A DNA stretch of 9,014 nt from Chloroflexota bacterium (GCA_003694775.1 RFJV01000308.1:1-9014), one strand, 5' to 3'; shown: positions 1 through 7,278, counted from the first letter of the stretch. The notes: generated by a model not told the origin, from the letters alone. Made by a program: numbers and translations.

Positions 1-432
1 TTTCAGGTTGGCCGTTCGCAGGTTGGCCCGGAACAGGTTGGCTCCGCTGAGATTGGCCTCGCTCAGATTGGCCCCGCTCAGGTCCGCTTCGCTCAGCTCC
101 GCCTCGCGCAGGTCCGCGCCGCTCAGGTCTACGCCGCTCAGGTCCTGCACCGACAGGTCGAAGCCCCGCAGAGACTCCTGCCGGCCCCGTTTGGCCCAGT
201 TGCGGGCAATTTCGTACTGCTCTTCGCGCGACAGGGCCGCGGGTTCGTCGGCCACCCGGCTTTCTGTAACCTGCTTTTGAATGACCAGGTCCCGGATGGC
301 CGATTCGTAGGTATACCCCGGCATCCACTGGTGGCAGTGCTTGCAGATGACGGCTTTTACCCGGATGAGTTCATCGCAAAAGGGACAGCGCTTCAGTTCG
401 TCGTTTGGTTCGGGGGGTGTTTCCTCGTTCAT
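1..432 (-). CDS. Zinc-ribbon plus pentapeptide-repeat protein (3' end outside window)
   Basis: The frame is open from an ATG at 430-432 to the window edge, giving 144 residues with no stop, so the C-terminus is missing. Residues 16-33 form a short zinc ribbon, CPFC then CKHC (Cys16, Cys19, Cys30, Cys33). A charged linker follows (about 40-90), containing a segment ([15 protein letters not shown]) that looks helical. From about residue 91 the chain is tandem pentapeptides of the A(D/N)Lxx type ([30 protein letters not shown]), at least ten, continuing past the edge. The family folds as a right-handed quadrilateral beta helix. Roles vary, and no substrate or partner can be inferred here. The DNA shows the matching 15-bp periodicity. 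A weak Shine-Dalgarno AGGGGA (440-445) lies 7 nt before the ATG. The gene starts 32 nt after the LysM gene ends, so co-transcription is likely. No signal peptide is present, so it is probably cytoplasmic. The domain call is firm; the function is unknown. Confidence 0.88.
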   Translation of the reverse strand, partial: MNEETPPEPNDELKRCPFCDELIRVKAVICKHCHQWMPGYTYESAIRDLVIQKQVTESRVADEPAALSREEQYEIARNWAKRGRQESLRGFDLSVQDLSGVDLSGADLREAELSEADLSGANLSEANLSGANLFRANLRTANLK

Positions 433-464
433 TCTTGGTTCCCCTATTTGTGGCTGGTAGTTGA

Positions 465-1742
465 TTATGGCGACCAGGAAATCTGTTCGTCCAGCCAGTC
501 GCGGACGCCGTACGGCTCTACCGCCGCCGGGCTGAACTGCCCGCCGTCGAAGGCAAATATCTGGCGGGAGGCGCCCCCGGCGGCGGGAATTACCCAGATG
601 CCCCAGTTTCCGCCGGCGTTGGACAGGTAGGCAATCCACCGCCCATCGGGCGACCAGGCCGGCAACCCTTCTACAGCCGGGTCACTGGTCAGCCGGCGTT
701 TGCCGGTCCCGTCTGCGCCGATGAGGTACAGGTCCCAGCTTCCGCCCGCCGGACTCTGGTACACAATTTCGTCACCCACGGGCGACCAGTCCGGGTGCGC
801 GGCTTCCGGTTCTTCCAGCACCGGGCCAAGCAGGTTGGCCCCGGCTTCCCACGATTTGACCGGCACAGCCCGGGCCAGCCACAGCCCACAGCGGTTGCCG
901 GTCAGGTCACAGCCGCGGTAGACAAACCGGTCGTTGTCCGGGGCCCAGGAGGGCTGTTGGCCGGCAATCCGCAAATCCTCTTCGCCGGAGCCGGTAGCGT
1001 AGAAGAACATAATGCGGCTGATGCCGTCTCCAATTCGGGCCGTGTCGAACAGCACTCGCTGTCCATCGGGCGACCAGTCGGGGTGGGAGTCTTCAAAATA
1101 GCCGGTTGCACTGCGGACATCCGTCCCGTCGATGGTGGCGACCTGGAGCCACCGTTCCGCGGCCGGTTCGGCGCAGTCCTTGTAGGGATGGGCCTGCCCC
1201 GGCTGAAGTTCATCCGGAATGGCTCCCCAACCCCGAAACGCCAGCCGCTGTCCGTCCGGCGACAGGGCCGGTTCGCTGGCGTTGTTGAGCGGGAAGATGC
1301 GTCGGGCGGCCTGGCACTCCTCCGGCCCGCGCCAGCAAGCCGCCACGTCGATAATGTTGACTTCGTAGGTACAGCGTCCGGGGGCGGGGTTCCAGAAGGC
1401 AAAGGCAATCTTCCCTGCCGGCGCGGGCGCGGCCGCGCCGGGCGCGGCCGGTTCGGCCGTTGGCGTGTCAGCCTGGGCCGGTATCCAGATTTTCTGGCCT
1501 GGATGCACCAGGTTGGCATCCCCAATCACCGCATACGACGGGTCAGCCTGAGCCTTTTTGGCCGTGGCCTGGACAATCAGGGGGTAAAGGTTCCCATCAC
1601 CCAGGTACTTTTCGGCCAGCTTCCACAGGCTGTCGCTGTGCTGGATGGTGTAGGGCTGGCCGCCTTCCTGTGCCCAAACCGGTATGCCCACCCAGAGCCA
1701 TATTCCCACCAGTCCAACCATCAGCACCGTTCTGACTTTCAT
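465..1742 (-). CDS. Exported LysM-domain protein with WD40-like (PD40/TolB-type) beta-propeller
   Basis: The product has 425 residues. A signal peptide (residues 1-24: Lys/Arg, a hydrophobic run, then VWA before QE) is followed by a LysM domain at about 29-88 ([19 protein letters not shown] ... [11 protein letters not shown]), which in this family binds peptidoglycan or related glycans. An Ala/Pro linker (90-110) leads to a propeller with PD40 motifs at about 159 ([10 protein letters not shown]), 222 ([10 protein letters not shown]), 266 ([10 protein letters not shown]), 319 ([10 protein letters not shown]) and 363 ([10 protein letters not shown]). The chain ends in ISWSP, the start of another blade, and residues 111-133 after the linker could complete it, as in Velcro-closed propellers. 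Six cysteines (124, 136, 143, 190, 278, 285) could form disulfides outside the membrane. The ATG at 1742 is chosen over an upstream in-frame TTG at 1766 because AGGAGG (1749-1754) sits 6 nt before it. Likely a wall-associated scaffold or binding protein; the ligand is unknown. Confidence 0.9.
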   Translation of the reverse strand: MKVRTVLMVGLVGIWLWVGIPVWAQEGGQPYTIQHSDSLWKLAEKYLGDGNLYPLIVQATAKKAQADPSYAVIGDANLVHPGQKIWIPAQADTPTAEPAAPGAAAPAPAGKIAFAFWNPAPGRCTYEVNIIDVAACWRGPEECQAARRIFPLNNASEPALSPDGQRLAFRGWGAIPDELQPGQAHPYKDCAEPAAERWLQVATIDGTDVRSATGYFEDSHPDWSPDGQRVLFDTARIGDGISRIMFFYATGSGEEDLRIAGQQPSWAPDNDRFVYRGCDLTGNRCGLWLARAVPVKSWEAGANLLGPVLEEPEAAHPDWSPVGDEIVYQSPAGGSWDLYLIGADGTGKRRLTSDPAVEGLPAWSPDGRWIAYLSNAGGNWGIWVIPAAGGASRQIFAFDGGQFSPAAVEPYGVRDWLDEQISWSP

Positions 1743-1748
1743 TGCACA

Positions 1749-1754
1749 CCTCCT
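1749..1754 (-). promoter_or_regulatory. Strong Shine-Dalgarno for the LysM-propeller gene
   Basis: On the minus strand the sequence reads GAGGAGGTGTGCA before ATG. The AGGAGG core is 6 nt from the start codon. It fixes the start at 1742 and gives a normal signal peptide. Confidence 0.85.
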
Positions 1755-1757
1755 CGT

Positions 1758-1781
1758 AACGACCAACGACCAACGACGAAC
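1758..1781. repeat. Heptamer tandem repeat AACGACC, about 3.4 copies
   Basis: AACGACC occurs at 1758-1764 and 1765-1771, AACGACG at 1772-1778, then AAC. On the coding strand of the LysM gene this is (GGTCGTT)n, ending just upstream of its Shine-Dalgarno. It resembles the short tandemly repeated heptamers known from some cyanobacterial genomes. No function can be read from it. Confidence 0.8.
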
Positions 1782-1788
1782 GCCCTCC

Positions 1789-1956
1789 TGCGACCTGCTA
1801 CTTTGCCGACCGGAACGGTCGGGATCCCAGGTTGCCGACCGGGACGGTCGGGGTCCCAGGTGCTGGCGCCACCTTGCTACCCTGCCCCCCTGCTACCTGC
1901 TACCTTGCTACTTTGCTACCTGCTACCCTGCTACTTTGCTACCTGCTACCCTGCTA
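1789..1956. repeat. Composite array of TGCTACC 7/8-mers, interrupted by palindromic 29-mers
   Basis: From 1891 to 1956 the sequence is a run of 7- or 8-base units (TGCTACC, TGCTACCT, TGCTACTT, TGCTACCC). It is organised in a 23-bp higher-order unit: 1891-1913, 1914-1936 and a partial 1937-1956. Degenerate units continue left (1871-1890), and TGCGACC TGCTACTT reappears at 1789-1803 beyond the two 29-mers. The last unit overlaps the stop codon (1954-1956) of the membrane protein gene. This fills most of the 211-nt gap 1743-1953, in which I see no gene and no convincing promoter. Confidence 0.85.
1803..1860. repeat. Two tandem 29-bp repeats, each containing a 7-bp-arm palindrome
   Basis: The units at 1803-1831 and 1832-1860 differ at only two bases. 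Each holds CCGACCG-3 nt-CGGTCGG (arms 1806-1812/1816-1822 and 1835-1841/1845-1851), followed by GGGATCCC or GGGGTCCC and then AGG. The loops are GAA and GGA. No T tract follows on either strand, so a factor-independent terminator is unlikely. It resembles REP-type intergenic palindromes. Confidence 0.85.
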
Positions 1957-3966
1957 ATCAAACCCCATATTGACAATAATACCCAGAAAACTGCTGATAA
2001 TGGTCAGAAACAGCCAGATACCGATGACAATTGCCGCGATAGAGGCCACATTGAATTCGCCTGTGGGGGTGATGGAGTCGCCTTCGATGGCCTGCTTCAG
2101 GTTTCGGGCCGCTTGCCGGGCGTAGTACTCCACCGGCTGTGCCTTTACCCCGGCCCAGACCCAGTTGGGTTGGGCGGTCGGGATGACCAGCCGCACCGCG
2201 GCGGAGTCTTCCACCAGCCGGGCGACCGGTTCTTCGGTGAGGGCTTGCCACGAGCCGAGGATGTACCTGGCCCCTTTCAGGGCGTCAGCCTGGGTGTCGT
2301 CAAAAAGCGGGGCGCTCATTGCCTGGGCCGCGGTCTCCGTAAGGGCCACCATGACCGGCTCCAGTCCGGGCAGGGTTTGCCGCACATGCCGGACCAGGGC
2401 CTGGCCCACATGCCCGTCGCCGCCGTCCAGCACGGCCACCCGCACCTCCTTCAGCCGCCGGGCCTGGTCTGCCTGCTCCAGCCGGCCGTCCTCGCGGATG
2501 GCCCACCAGTGGTAGCCCCACACCCCCACCGACAGCAGGGCAATGACCAGCGCCCGCAGTACCTGCGACAGGAAGTCGCCGGGCAGGTCTGCCCCCAGGA
2601 TGAGGGTCAGGATGCGGAACACAAACCAGCCGGCACTGCCGAACACCCCCACCGCGGCAATGAAGACATACAGATACAGGTAGATTTTGCGGACAATCGA
2701 ACGCCGTTCGCCTTCCGCTTCCGGGCCGGACTGCAAAGCGATACGCTGGGCGGCCCGCCAGGGAATCAGCCACACCGGCCCACCGACAATAACCATCGCC
2801 GCGAACAGGGCGGTCTCTTCCCGGTAGGTTGCCAGTCCCAGCCGCGAGGCGGTCAGAATGTCTATCAAAATATTGAGCAGGCCGGTCACGCCGGTCAGCA
2901 GGACGGCCAGCCCGATGGCCGCCACCAGGTAGGAGTAAATGCGCCGTACACCGGCCTGCCGGGGAATGTCCGGGGCCAGGGCCGCGTCTTTCTGGATGAC
3001 CCGCCAGTGGTAGGCCCAAAACACCCCGCCGACCAGCATCATCGGCACGGGGATGCTGAGCTGGCTCAACAGCGGCTCCGGCGACGGCGGCGCGCCCATT
3101 GCCAGCTCCAGCAGGCGTTTGAGCAGGGTCGCACCGCCGCTCAAGGCCATCACCGAGTAGACAAACACGGCCAGGTAAAGGTACAGCTTTCTGAGCACCG
3201 AGCGTTCCTCTTCGCCGCGGCCGCTGAAGAAGGCCCGCTGGAGCAGTAGCCAGTGGCCTGCCCACAGCACCGCTCCCACCACCAGTTGGGCCGTATGGTG
3301 GGCAACCGGTGTGCGCCAGAACTGGGGGTCGGCCCACTGGTCCATCAGCACCTGGAGCAGTCCCAGCCCGCCCCAGGTGACCATCACCAGCCCGGCCAGA
3401 GCAAAGACCAGCAGGTAGACCCGCCGCACCCCGCCGGCATCCTGTTCGATGATGTCCAGCCAGGATTCCGGCTCTTCCGGGGCCGCTGTTTGGGCCGGCA
3501 TAGCGGCCAGAATCTGGCGGTCGATGCGGGTCTGCCGCCACAGGTACAGCCAGACCACCACCCAGACGATGATGGCCACCAGGTGCTCGCCGGTGGTCAG
3601 GTTGTACGGGTAGCCGGTGGACGGACGCCCATCCAGCAAGGCCAGGAAGAGGTTGTCGACCAGCCGGTAAACGTTGGCGGCAACGGGCGCGGCCCCCAGG
3701 GCCATCACGCCGTAGAGAAAAATTTTCCGGGCGATGGCCCCTCGCTCGGCGGGGTCTGCGGCCAGGCGGTTGGCCATCAGCCAGTGGAACAGGAAAATGG
3801 GCAGGCCAACAATGATGACCGCCAGCCAGCCGGCCAGCCCGATAACCTGTCCGGAGCCAATGCCTTCACGGATAATCAGCCGGGCCAGGCCAATGACAGC
3901 CCACGTTACCCCTACCAGGCTGATGGCCGATACCAGGTAAACGTAGATACGGCGCACAACAGGCAT
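1954..3966 (-). CDS. Polytopic membrane protein with six tandem DUF5671-like modules and a C-terminal soluble domain
   Basis: The product has 670 residues. One module of about 75-100 residues occurs six times, beginning at the basic pairs R5-R6, R80-K81, R181-R182, R259-K260, R341-R342 and R426-K427. Each has the form R(R/K)(I/V/L)(Y/F) followed by two hydrophobic helices, ending near a Trp motif (HW at 61 and 238, YHW at 319 and 485, degenerate at about 138 and 401). Modules 1, 3 and 5 start VRR; 2, 4 and 6 start RK(I/L)(Y/F)LY, suggesting a duplicated pair. Residues about 507-625 are soluble (VRVAVLDGGDGHVGQALV ...), and a last helix spans about 638-665, for roughly 13 membrane segments. 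Positive-inside reasoning places the soluble part in the cytoplasm. The sequence resembles DUF5671; I know no biochemical function for it. Shine-Dalgarno AGGAGG (3972-3977) is 5 nt before the ATG and overlaps the preceding gene's TAG, so translation is probably coupled. The stop codon lies in a repeat array. Confidence 0.88.
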   Translation of the reverse strand: MPVVRRIYVYLVSAISLVGVTWAVIGLARLIIREGIGSGQVIGLAGWLAVIIVGLPIFLFHWLMANRLAADPAERGAIARKIFLYGVMALGAAPVAANVYRLVDNLFLALLDGRPSTGYPYNLTTGEHLVAIIVWVVVWLYLWRQTRIDRQILAAMPAQTAAPEEPESWLDIIEQDAGGVRRVYLLVFALAGLVMVTWGGLGLLQVLMDQWADPQFWRTPVAHHTAQLVVGAVLWAGHWLLLQRAFFSGRGEEERSVLRKLYLYLAVFVYSVMALSGGATLLKRLLELAMGAPPSPEPLLSQLSIPVPMMLVGGVFWAYHWRVIQKDAALAPDIPRQAGVRRIYSYLVAAIGLAVLLTGVTGLLNILIDILTASRLGLATYREETALFAAMVIVGGPVWLIPWRAAQRIALQSGPEAEGERRSIVRKIYLYLYVFIAAVGVFGSAGWFVFRILTLILGADLPGDFLSQVLRALVIALLSVGVWGYHWWAIREDGRLEQADQARRLKEVRVAVLDGGDGHVGQALVRHVRQTLPGLEPVMVALTETAAQAMSAPLFDDTQADALKGARYILGSWQALTEEPVARLVEDSAAVRLVIPTAQPNWVWAGVKAQPVEYYARQAARNLKQAIEGDSITPTGEFNVASIAAIVIGIWLFLTIISSFLGIIVNMGFD

Positions 3967-3971
3967 AGCGG

Positions 3972-3977
3972 CCTCCT
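3972..3977 (-). promoter_or_regulatory. Shine-Dalgarno overlapping the upstream stop codon
   Basis: The minus strand reads TAGGAGG, where TAG (3976-3978) is the stop of the small exported-protein gene and AGGAGG is the ribosome-binding site of the six-module membrane protein, 5 nt before its ATG. This arrangement favours coupled translation of the two genes. Confidence 0.8.
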
Positions 3978-4449
3978 AGTCCTGCTTCTGGTCCCAGTTG
4001 TAGCCCCAGTAGGGGTAAGGAAACTGGAGGATTTTCCATTGATTGTTTTCTAACTGCAACTGCACCACTTCGGGACGGCTGTAGCTTCCCCGGTCGAACA
4101 GGCCGCCGCCGCTGAAGGTGGTGATGGTCACTTTTACCCTGGCCCGGTTGTTGGCCGTGGTGGTGGAGTCGATGCTGAGGGTGGAGTTGTCGTAGGTGCG
4201 GTTGCTGTCGATGGTGGTGATGAACTCATCCAGAGAGGGTTTGCCGGGGATGTCGTCGGACAGGTAGGTGTAGGCTTTTTGGTACTCTTCGCGCTGGATG
4301 GCAAGGTAGTAGTTGTGCACTACACCGGCGGGGTTGTCGTCGGCGACATACTGCTCGCTCCGGGTGCGGGTCATCACCACGGCTACCGCGGCAATGACCA
4401 GGATAAGGATGCCAATGATGATGCCCAGCAGGAATTTGTCGGTTTTCAT
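3976..4449 (-). CDS. Small membrane-anchored extracytoplasmic protein, DUF4878/NTF2-like flavour
   Basis: The product has 157 residues from the ATG at 4449. An N-terminal helix (about residues 6-26, FLLGIIIGILILVI ...) with Lys before and Arg after looks like a single-pass anchor. The rest is soluble and probably outside: GVVHNYYLAIQREEYQKAYTYLSDDI is a helix pattern seen in NTF2-like or DUF4878-type proteins, followed by a beta-rich part ending VQLQLENNQWKILQFPYPYWG. No catalytic residues are evident. A second ATG at 4458 is in frame and equally possible. The ATG at 4530 is rejected because it lies inside the preceding CNNM gene and adds an unlikely charged N-terminus. The ribosome-binding region is made of three heptamers (4452-4472). 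The gene is 28 nt from the CNNM gene and 9 nt from the six-module membrane protein, so a shared envelope role is possible. The family assignment is tentative. Confidence 0.8.
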   Translation of the reverse strand: MKTDKFLLGIIIGILILVIAAVAVVMTRTRSEQYVADDNPAGVVHNYYLAIQREEYQKAYTYLSDDIPGKPSLDEFITTIDSNRTYDNSTLSIDSTTTANNRARVKVTITTFSGGGLFDRGSYSRPEVVQLQLENNQWKILQFPYPYWGYNWDQKQD

Positions 4450-4451
4450 CG

Positions 4452-4472
4452 TCTCCATTCTCCAATCTCCAG
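4452..4472. repeat. Three TCTCCAN heptamers forming a ribosome-binding region
   Basis: TCTCCAT (4452-4458), TCTCCAA (4459-4465) and TCTCCAG (4466-4472) are perfect 7-base units apart from the last base. On the minus strand they read CTGGAGA, TTGGAGA, ATGGAGA and lead into CG-ATG. The GGAGA of the middle copy lies 9 nt before the ATG at 4449, so the repeat itself supplies the Shine-Dalgarno. The third copy contains the alternative ATG at 4458. Confidence 0.85.
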
Positions 4473-4477
4473 GTCCC

Positions 4478-5890
4478 CTACGCCGTTTCTGGCGGAAATT
4501 CAACTTTGGCCCGGCCCACGGCCAGACCATCCACGGCCAGCACGGTCAGGCGGACGCCGTGGATGTCCACCGTATCGCCCTTCTGCGGCAGGCGACCGAG
4601 GAGGGTCATAATCAGCCCGCCGACGGTTTCAACATCGGGCAGGTCTTCCGTCGCGCCCAGGTTGACCTCCTCGGCCAGGTCTTCCAGCAGATAGCTGCCG
4701 GTCACTTCCAGCACTCCCGGGCCAAGGTGAACCAGCGGCTCGGTTTCCACGTCGAACTCGTCGCGCACTTCGCCGACAATCTCTTCCAGCAGGTCTTCCA
4801 GGGTAACAATGCCGGCTGTACCGCCGAATTCGTCCAGCACCACAGCCAGGTGGTAGTGGCCCCGTTTAAAGGCGGTCAGCAGTTTGTTGACCGGGTAATG
4901 CTCCGGCACAATGTGGACCGGACGGAGCAGGAGGCGGATGTCGAACTGGCCTTTCAGGCGGGTGTACTGGTGCACCACATCCTTAATGTGAATTGTGCCG
5001 ATGATGTGGTCCAGGTCGTTTTCGTAAACAGGGAAGCGGCTGTAATGGCTGTTGGCCACAAAGTTGAGCAGGTCGGGCAGGGCAACATCGGCGGCGATGG
5101 CCTGGATTTTTGGGCGGGGGGTCATCACCTGGTGGACCTGCCGGTCGGCAAAATCCAGGATGTTGCGGATGATTTCTTCTTCGGCGGGGTTGAGCGCGCC
5201 GCCTTCGGCACTTTCTTCCACAATCATGACCAGCTCTTCGGGGGAGTGGAGACGGGCGTGCCCTTCGGCGGGAGGGACGCGGATGAGGGCCAGCACTGCC
5301 TTGCCGGTTTCATTCAGAACGTTGACAGCGGGCCAGAAGATGGTCTGCGACAGCCGCATAAAGGGGGCAATCAGCAGGGCGGCTTTATCGGGTGAAAACA
5401 GGGTCAGCGACTTGGGAACCATCTCGCCGACCACGATATGCAGGTAGGTCAGCAGGCTGACCGAACTGATATAGCCGACGGTCAGCACCAGGGTATCGTG
5501 GGCCGACAGGCCCAGCAGTCGGGCCAGATACGGTTCCACAAAATGGGCCAACTGCGGCTCGCCGTACATTCCCAGCCCGATGGAAACCAGGGTAATGCCG
5601 GTTTGGGCCGTGGCAATGTACTGCTTTTGCCGGTCCGGGGAGCGGAGAATGGATAGAAAGCTGGCCGCGGTGCGGTTGCCCTGGTTGGCAATTTCCTCCA
5701 TCTGGGTGGGCCGGACGCCAATCAGGGCGAATTCTGCGGCTACGAACAGGCCGTTCAGAATGACCAGCATCAAAATGACCACCATTGGCCCGATAAGTCC
5801 CAGCGGGTTGGGCAGGGGTTCTCCGGCCAGTGCGCCGGCCACAAAGGCCGCGCCGGTCAGGCCAACGGTCAGCGACAGCAGTTTAATCAT
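4478..5890 (-). CDS. CNNM-transmembrane/CBS-pair/CorC_HlyC-domain protein (second paralog)
   Basis: The product has 470 residues, typical of the full-length bacterial family. After a hydrophobic N-terminus come the CNNM (DUF21) membrane domain at about 35-210, with NGLFVAAEFALIGVR (46-60) and VVGEMVPKSLTL (153-164); two CBS motifs, starting near VMTPR (255-259) and ending in DEFGGTAGIVTLEDLLEEI (353-371); and a CorC_HlyC domain at about 386-466. Family members have been linked to Mg2+ efflux or homeostasis and were once called hemolysins; the ion is not shown by this sequence. The ATG at 5890 is chosen over an in-frame GTG at 5911 because GGGAG lies between them at a usable distance. The start overlaps the end of the upstream paralog by 8 nt, which implies translational coupling. 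A homo- or heterodimer with the neighbour is possible, since the family is dimeric. Confidence 0.92.
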   Translation of the reverse strand: MIKLLSLTVGLTGAAFVAGALAGEPLPNPLGLIGPMVVILMLVILNGLFVAAEFALIGVRPTQMEEIANQGNRTAASFLSILRSPDRQKQYIATAQTGITLVSIGLGMYGEPQLAHFVEPYLARLLGLSAHDTLVLTVGYISSVSLLTYLHIVVGEMVPKSLTLFSPDKAALLIAPFMRLSQTIFWPAVNVLNETGKAVLALIRVPPAEGHARLHSPEELVMIVEESAEGGALNPAEEEIIRNILDFADRQVHQVMTPRPKIQAIAADVALPDLLNFVANSHYSRFPVYENDLDHIIGTIHIKDVVHQYTRLKGQFDIRLLLRPVHIVPEHYPVNKLLTAFKRGHYHLAVVLDEFGGTAGIVTLEDLLEEIVGEVRDEFDVETEPLVHLGPGVLEVTGSYLLEDLAEEVNLGATEDLPDVETVGGLIMTLLGRLPQKGDTVDIHGVRLTVLAVDGLAVGRAKVEFPPETA

Positions 5891-7247
5891 AGGACGTAAT
5901 CTCCCATTCACCCAGACGGTTTGTGTCCGGCAGGTCGGTGGGAATTTGCAAGGACACTTCCGAAATGCTCCGTCCTTCCATGGCCTCTACCCGGATGGTC
6001 ACCGGCGGGTCGCCCAGGGTCACTTCGTCGCCCGGTTTGGGCAGGCGGCCAAGATGGCTGAAAACCAGCCCGCCGAGGGTGTCGGTTTCGGTTTCGGGCA
6101 GGTTCAGGTGCAGGTACTCGTTCACGTCTGCGACCAGCAAGTCGGCGCGCAGGTGGAGCCGGCCGGCCTGGTCGGTGGTAGCCAGGGGGAGTTCCTCGTC
6201 GAACTCATCCTGCACTTCGCCGAAAATTTCCTCTACCAGGTCTTCAACCGTCACCAGGCCGGCAGTACCGCCGAATTCGTCCATCACAATGGCGATATAG
6301 TACCGCTGAAGGCTCATCTCCTGCCACAGTTCGGCTGCGGATACCCCTTCTGGTTTGTAAAGAACCGGGCGGATAATGGGGGTCGGGTCCTGCTGATTGT
6401 GCAGGTGCAGGCGGAACAGGTCTTTGATGTGAACAAAGCCGGTGATGTTGTCGATGCTGTCCCGATAGACCGGAATGCGGCTGTAGCCTTCGCGGCAGGC
6501 CAGGTCTATCAATTGGGAAACGGTGGAAGCCGCGGGTGCGGCAACAATCCGAACGCGGGGAACCATCACGTGCCGGGCGGTCAGCTCGCGCAGGTGGAGG
6601 GCGTTGCGGAGCATCTGTCGGGCCTCCTCGTCCAGCAGGCCCCCTTCGTAGCTTTCGCTGACCAGCAGTTCGATTTCGCGGGGGGAGTGAACGTGTTCCC
6701 GCTCGCTCAGATTGCTGAAGCCGACCAGGCGAAGCAGAAGGTTGGCACTACCGTTGAACAGCCAGATAAAGGGGCGGAACAGGGCCAACGACCATTTCAT
6801 TGGCACCACGGTAAGCTGGGCGACCCGCTCCGGGTACTGGAGGGTGATGGATTTGGGCACCAGTTCGCCCATCACTATCTGGAAGATGCTCAGGCCCAGC
6901 AGAACACCGGTTGCCGCGATGGTTGTGGCCACCGGTTCGGTGATGCTTTCCAGACCGAGTCGGAGCAGGTAGGGGGCAATGGCCGCGGCGATGGTATTCT
7001 GTCCGTAAGCCCCCAGCACCAGCGACGAAACAGTGATACCTACCTGGCTGGCGGCCACATACTGGTCCAGCTTTGGGCCATCTTCAACGATGGGGAGCAG
7101 TATCTTTGCCAGCCGGTTGCCGGAGTCGGCCATCTGCTGGACCCGGGTTTTGCGGGCACTGACCGCGGAAAATTCCCCGGCCACGTAAAAGGCATTGACA
7201 AAGATTATCAAACCAATGGTGATGAGGGTGAGGATTGGAGCAAACAT
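5883..7247 (-). CDS. CNNM-transmembrane/CBS-pair/CorC_HlyC-domain protein (first paralog)
   Basis: The product has 454 residues with the same architecture as its downstream neighbour. The CNNM membrane domain is at about 1-180, with VNAFYVAGEFSAVSARKTR (17-35) and VMGELVPKSITLQ (125-137). A CBS pair follows, from VMVPR (227-231) through VHIKDL (272-277) to DEFGGTAGLVTVEDLVEEI (323-341), and then a CorC_HlyC domain at about 360-435. A short acidic and polar tail (TDLPDTNRLGEWEITSYD) is absent from the neighbour. Likely a membrane ion transporter or Mg2+-homeostasis protein, by family. The start ATG at 7247 has AGAGGAG (7252-7258) 4 nt upstream. It begins 31 nt after ssnA ends and its stop overlaps the next start by 8 nt, so the three genes look like one transcript. 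Identity between the paralogs is clear in the motifs but low elsewhere, so the duplication appears old. Confidence 0.92.
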   Translation of the reverse strand: MFAPILTLITIGLIIFVNAFYVAGEFSAVSARKTRVQQMADSGNRLAKILLPIVEDGPKLDQYVAASQVGITVSSLVLGAYGQNTIAAAIAPYLLRLGLESITEPVATTIAATGVLLGLSIFQIVMGELVPKSITLQYPERVAQLTVVPMKWSLALFRPFIWLFNGSANLLLRLVGFSNLSEREHVHSPREIELLVSESYEGGLLDEEARQMLRNALHLRELTARHVMVPRVRIVAAPAASTVSQLIDLACREGYSRIPVYRDSIDNITGFVHIKDLFRLHLHNQQDPTPIIRPVLYKPEGVSAAELWQEMSLQRYYIAIVMDEFGGTAGLVTVEDLVEEIFGEVQDEFDEELPLATTDQAGRLHLRADLLVADVNEYLHLNLPETETDTLGGLVFSHLGRLPKPGDEVTLGDPPVTIRVEAMEGRSISEVSLQIPTDLPDTNRLGEWEITSYD

Positions 7248-7278
7248 AAAACTCCTCTTACTAAGGATGAAGGCGGAA

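Noticed and set aside
1806..1851. Possible transcription terminators from the two palindromes between 1743 and 1953
   Set aside because: The stems have only 7-bp arms and there is no T tract on either strand. They also lie between two same-direction genes, inside a repeat array.
1743..1956. CRISPR-like array
   Set aside because: The units are adjacent, or differ from each other without unique spacers. No repeat-spacer alternation and no cas gene are present.
795..1973. Plus-strand open frame of 392 codons opposite the LysM-propeller gene
   Set aside because: It crosses the repeat array, ends in repeat-derived residues and is antisense to a gene with a signal peptide, LysM and PD40 motifs.
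1684..3249. Long plus-strand open frame (521 codons) opposite the six-module membrane protein gene
   Set aside because: Its translation is low-complexity, rich in Gln, Gly, His and Pro, with no recognisable domain. It lies antisense to a gene with clear internal repeats, a good SD and membrane helices. It is a GC-driven shadow frame.
4450..4530. N-terminal extension of the small exported protein to the ATG at 4530
   Set aside because: It would start inside the CNNM gene and add a basic stretch before the membrane anchor. ATGs at 4458 and 4449 lie beside SD-like heptamers.
5891..5911. GTG start for the second CNNM paralog
   Set aside because: It would increase the overlap with the upstream gene to 29 nt, and the GGGAG ribosome-binding site lies downstream of the GTG. 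ATG at 5890 fits better.
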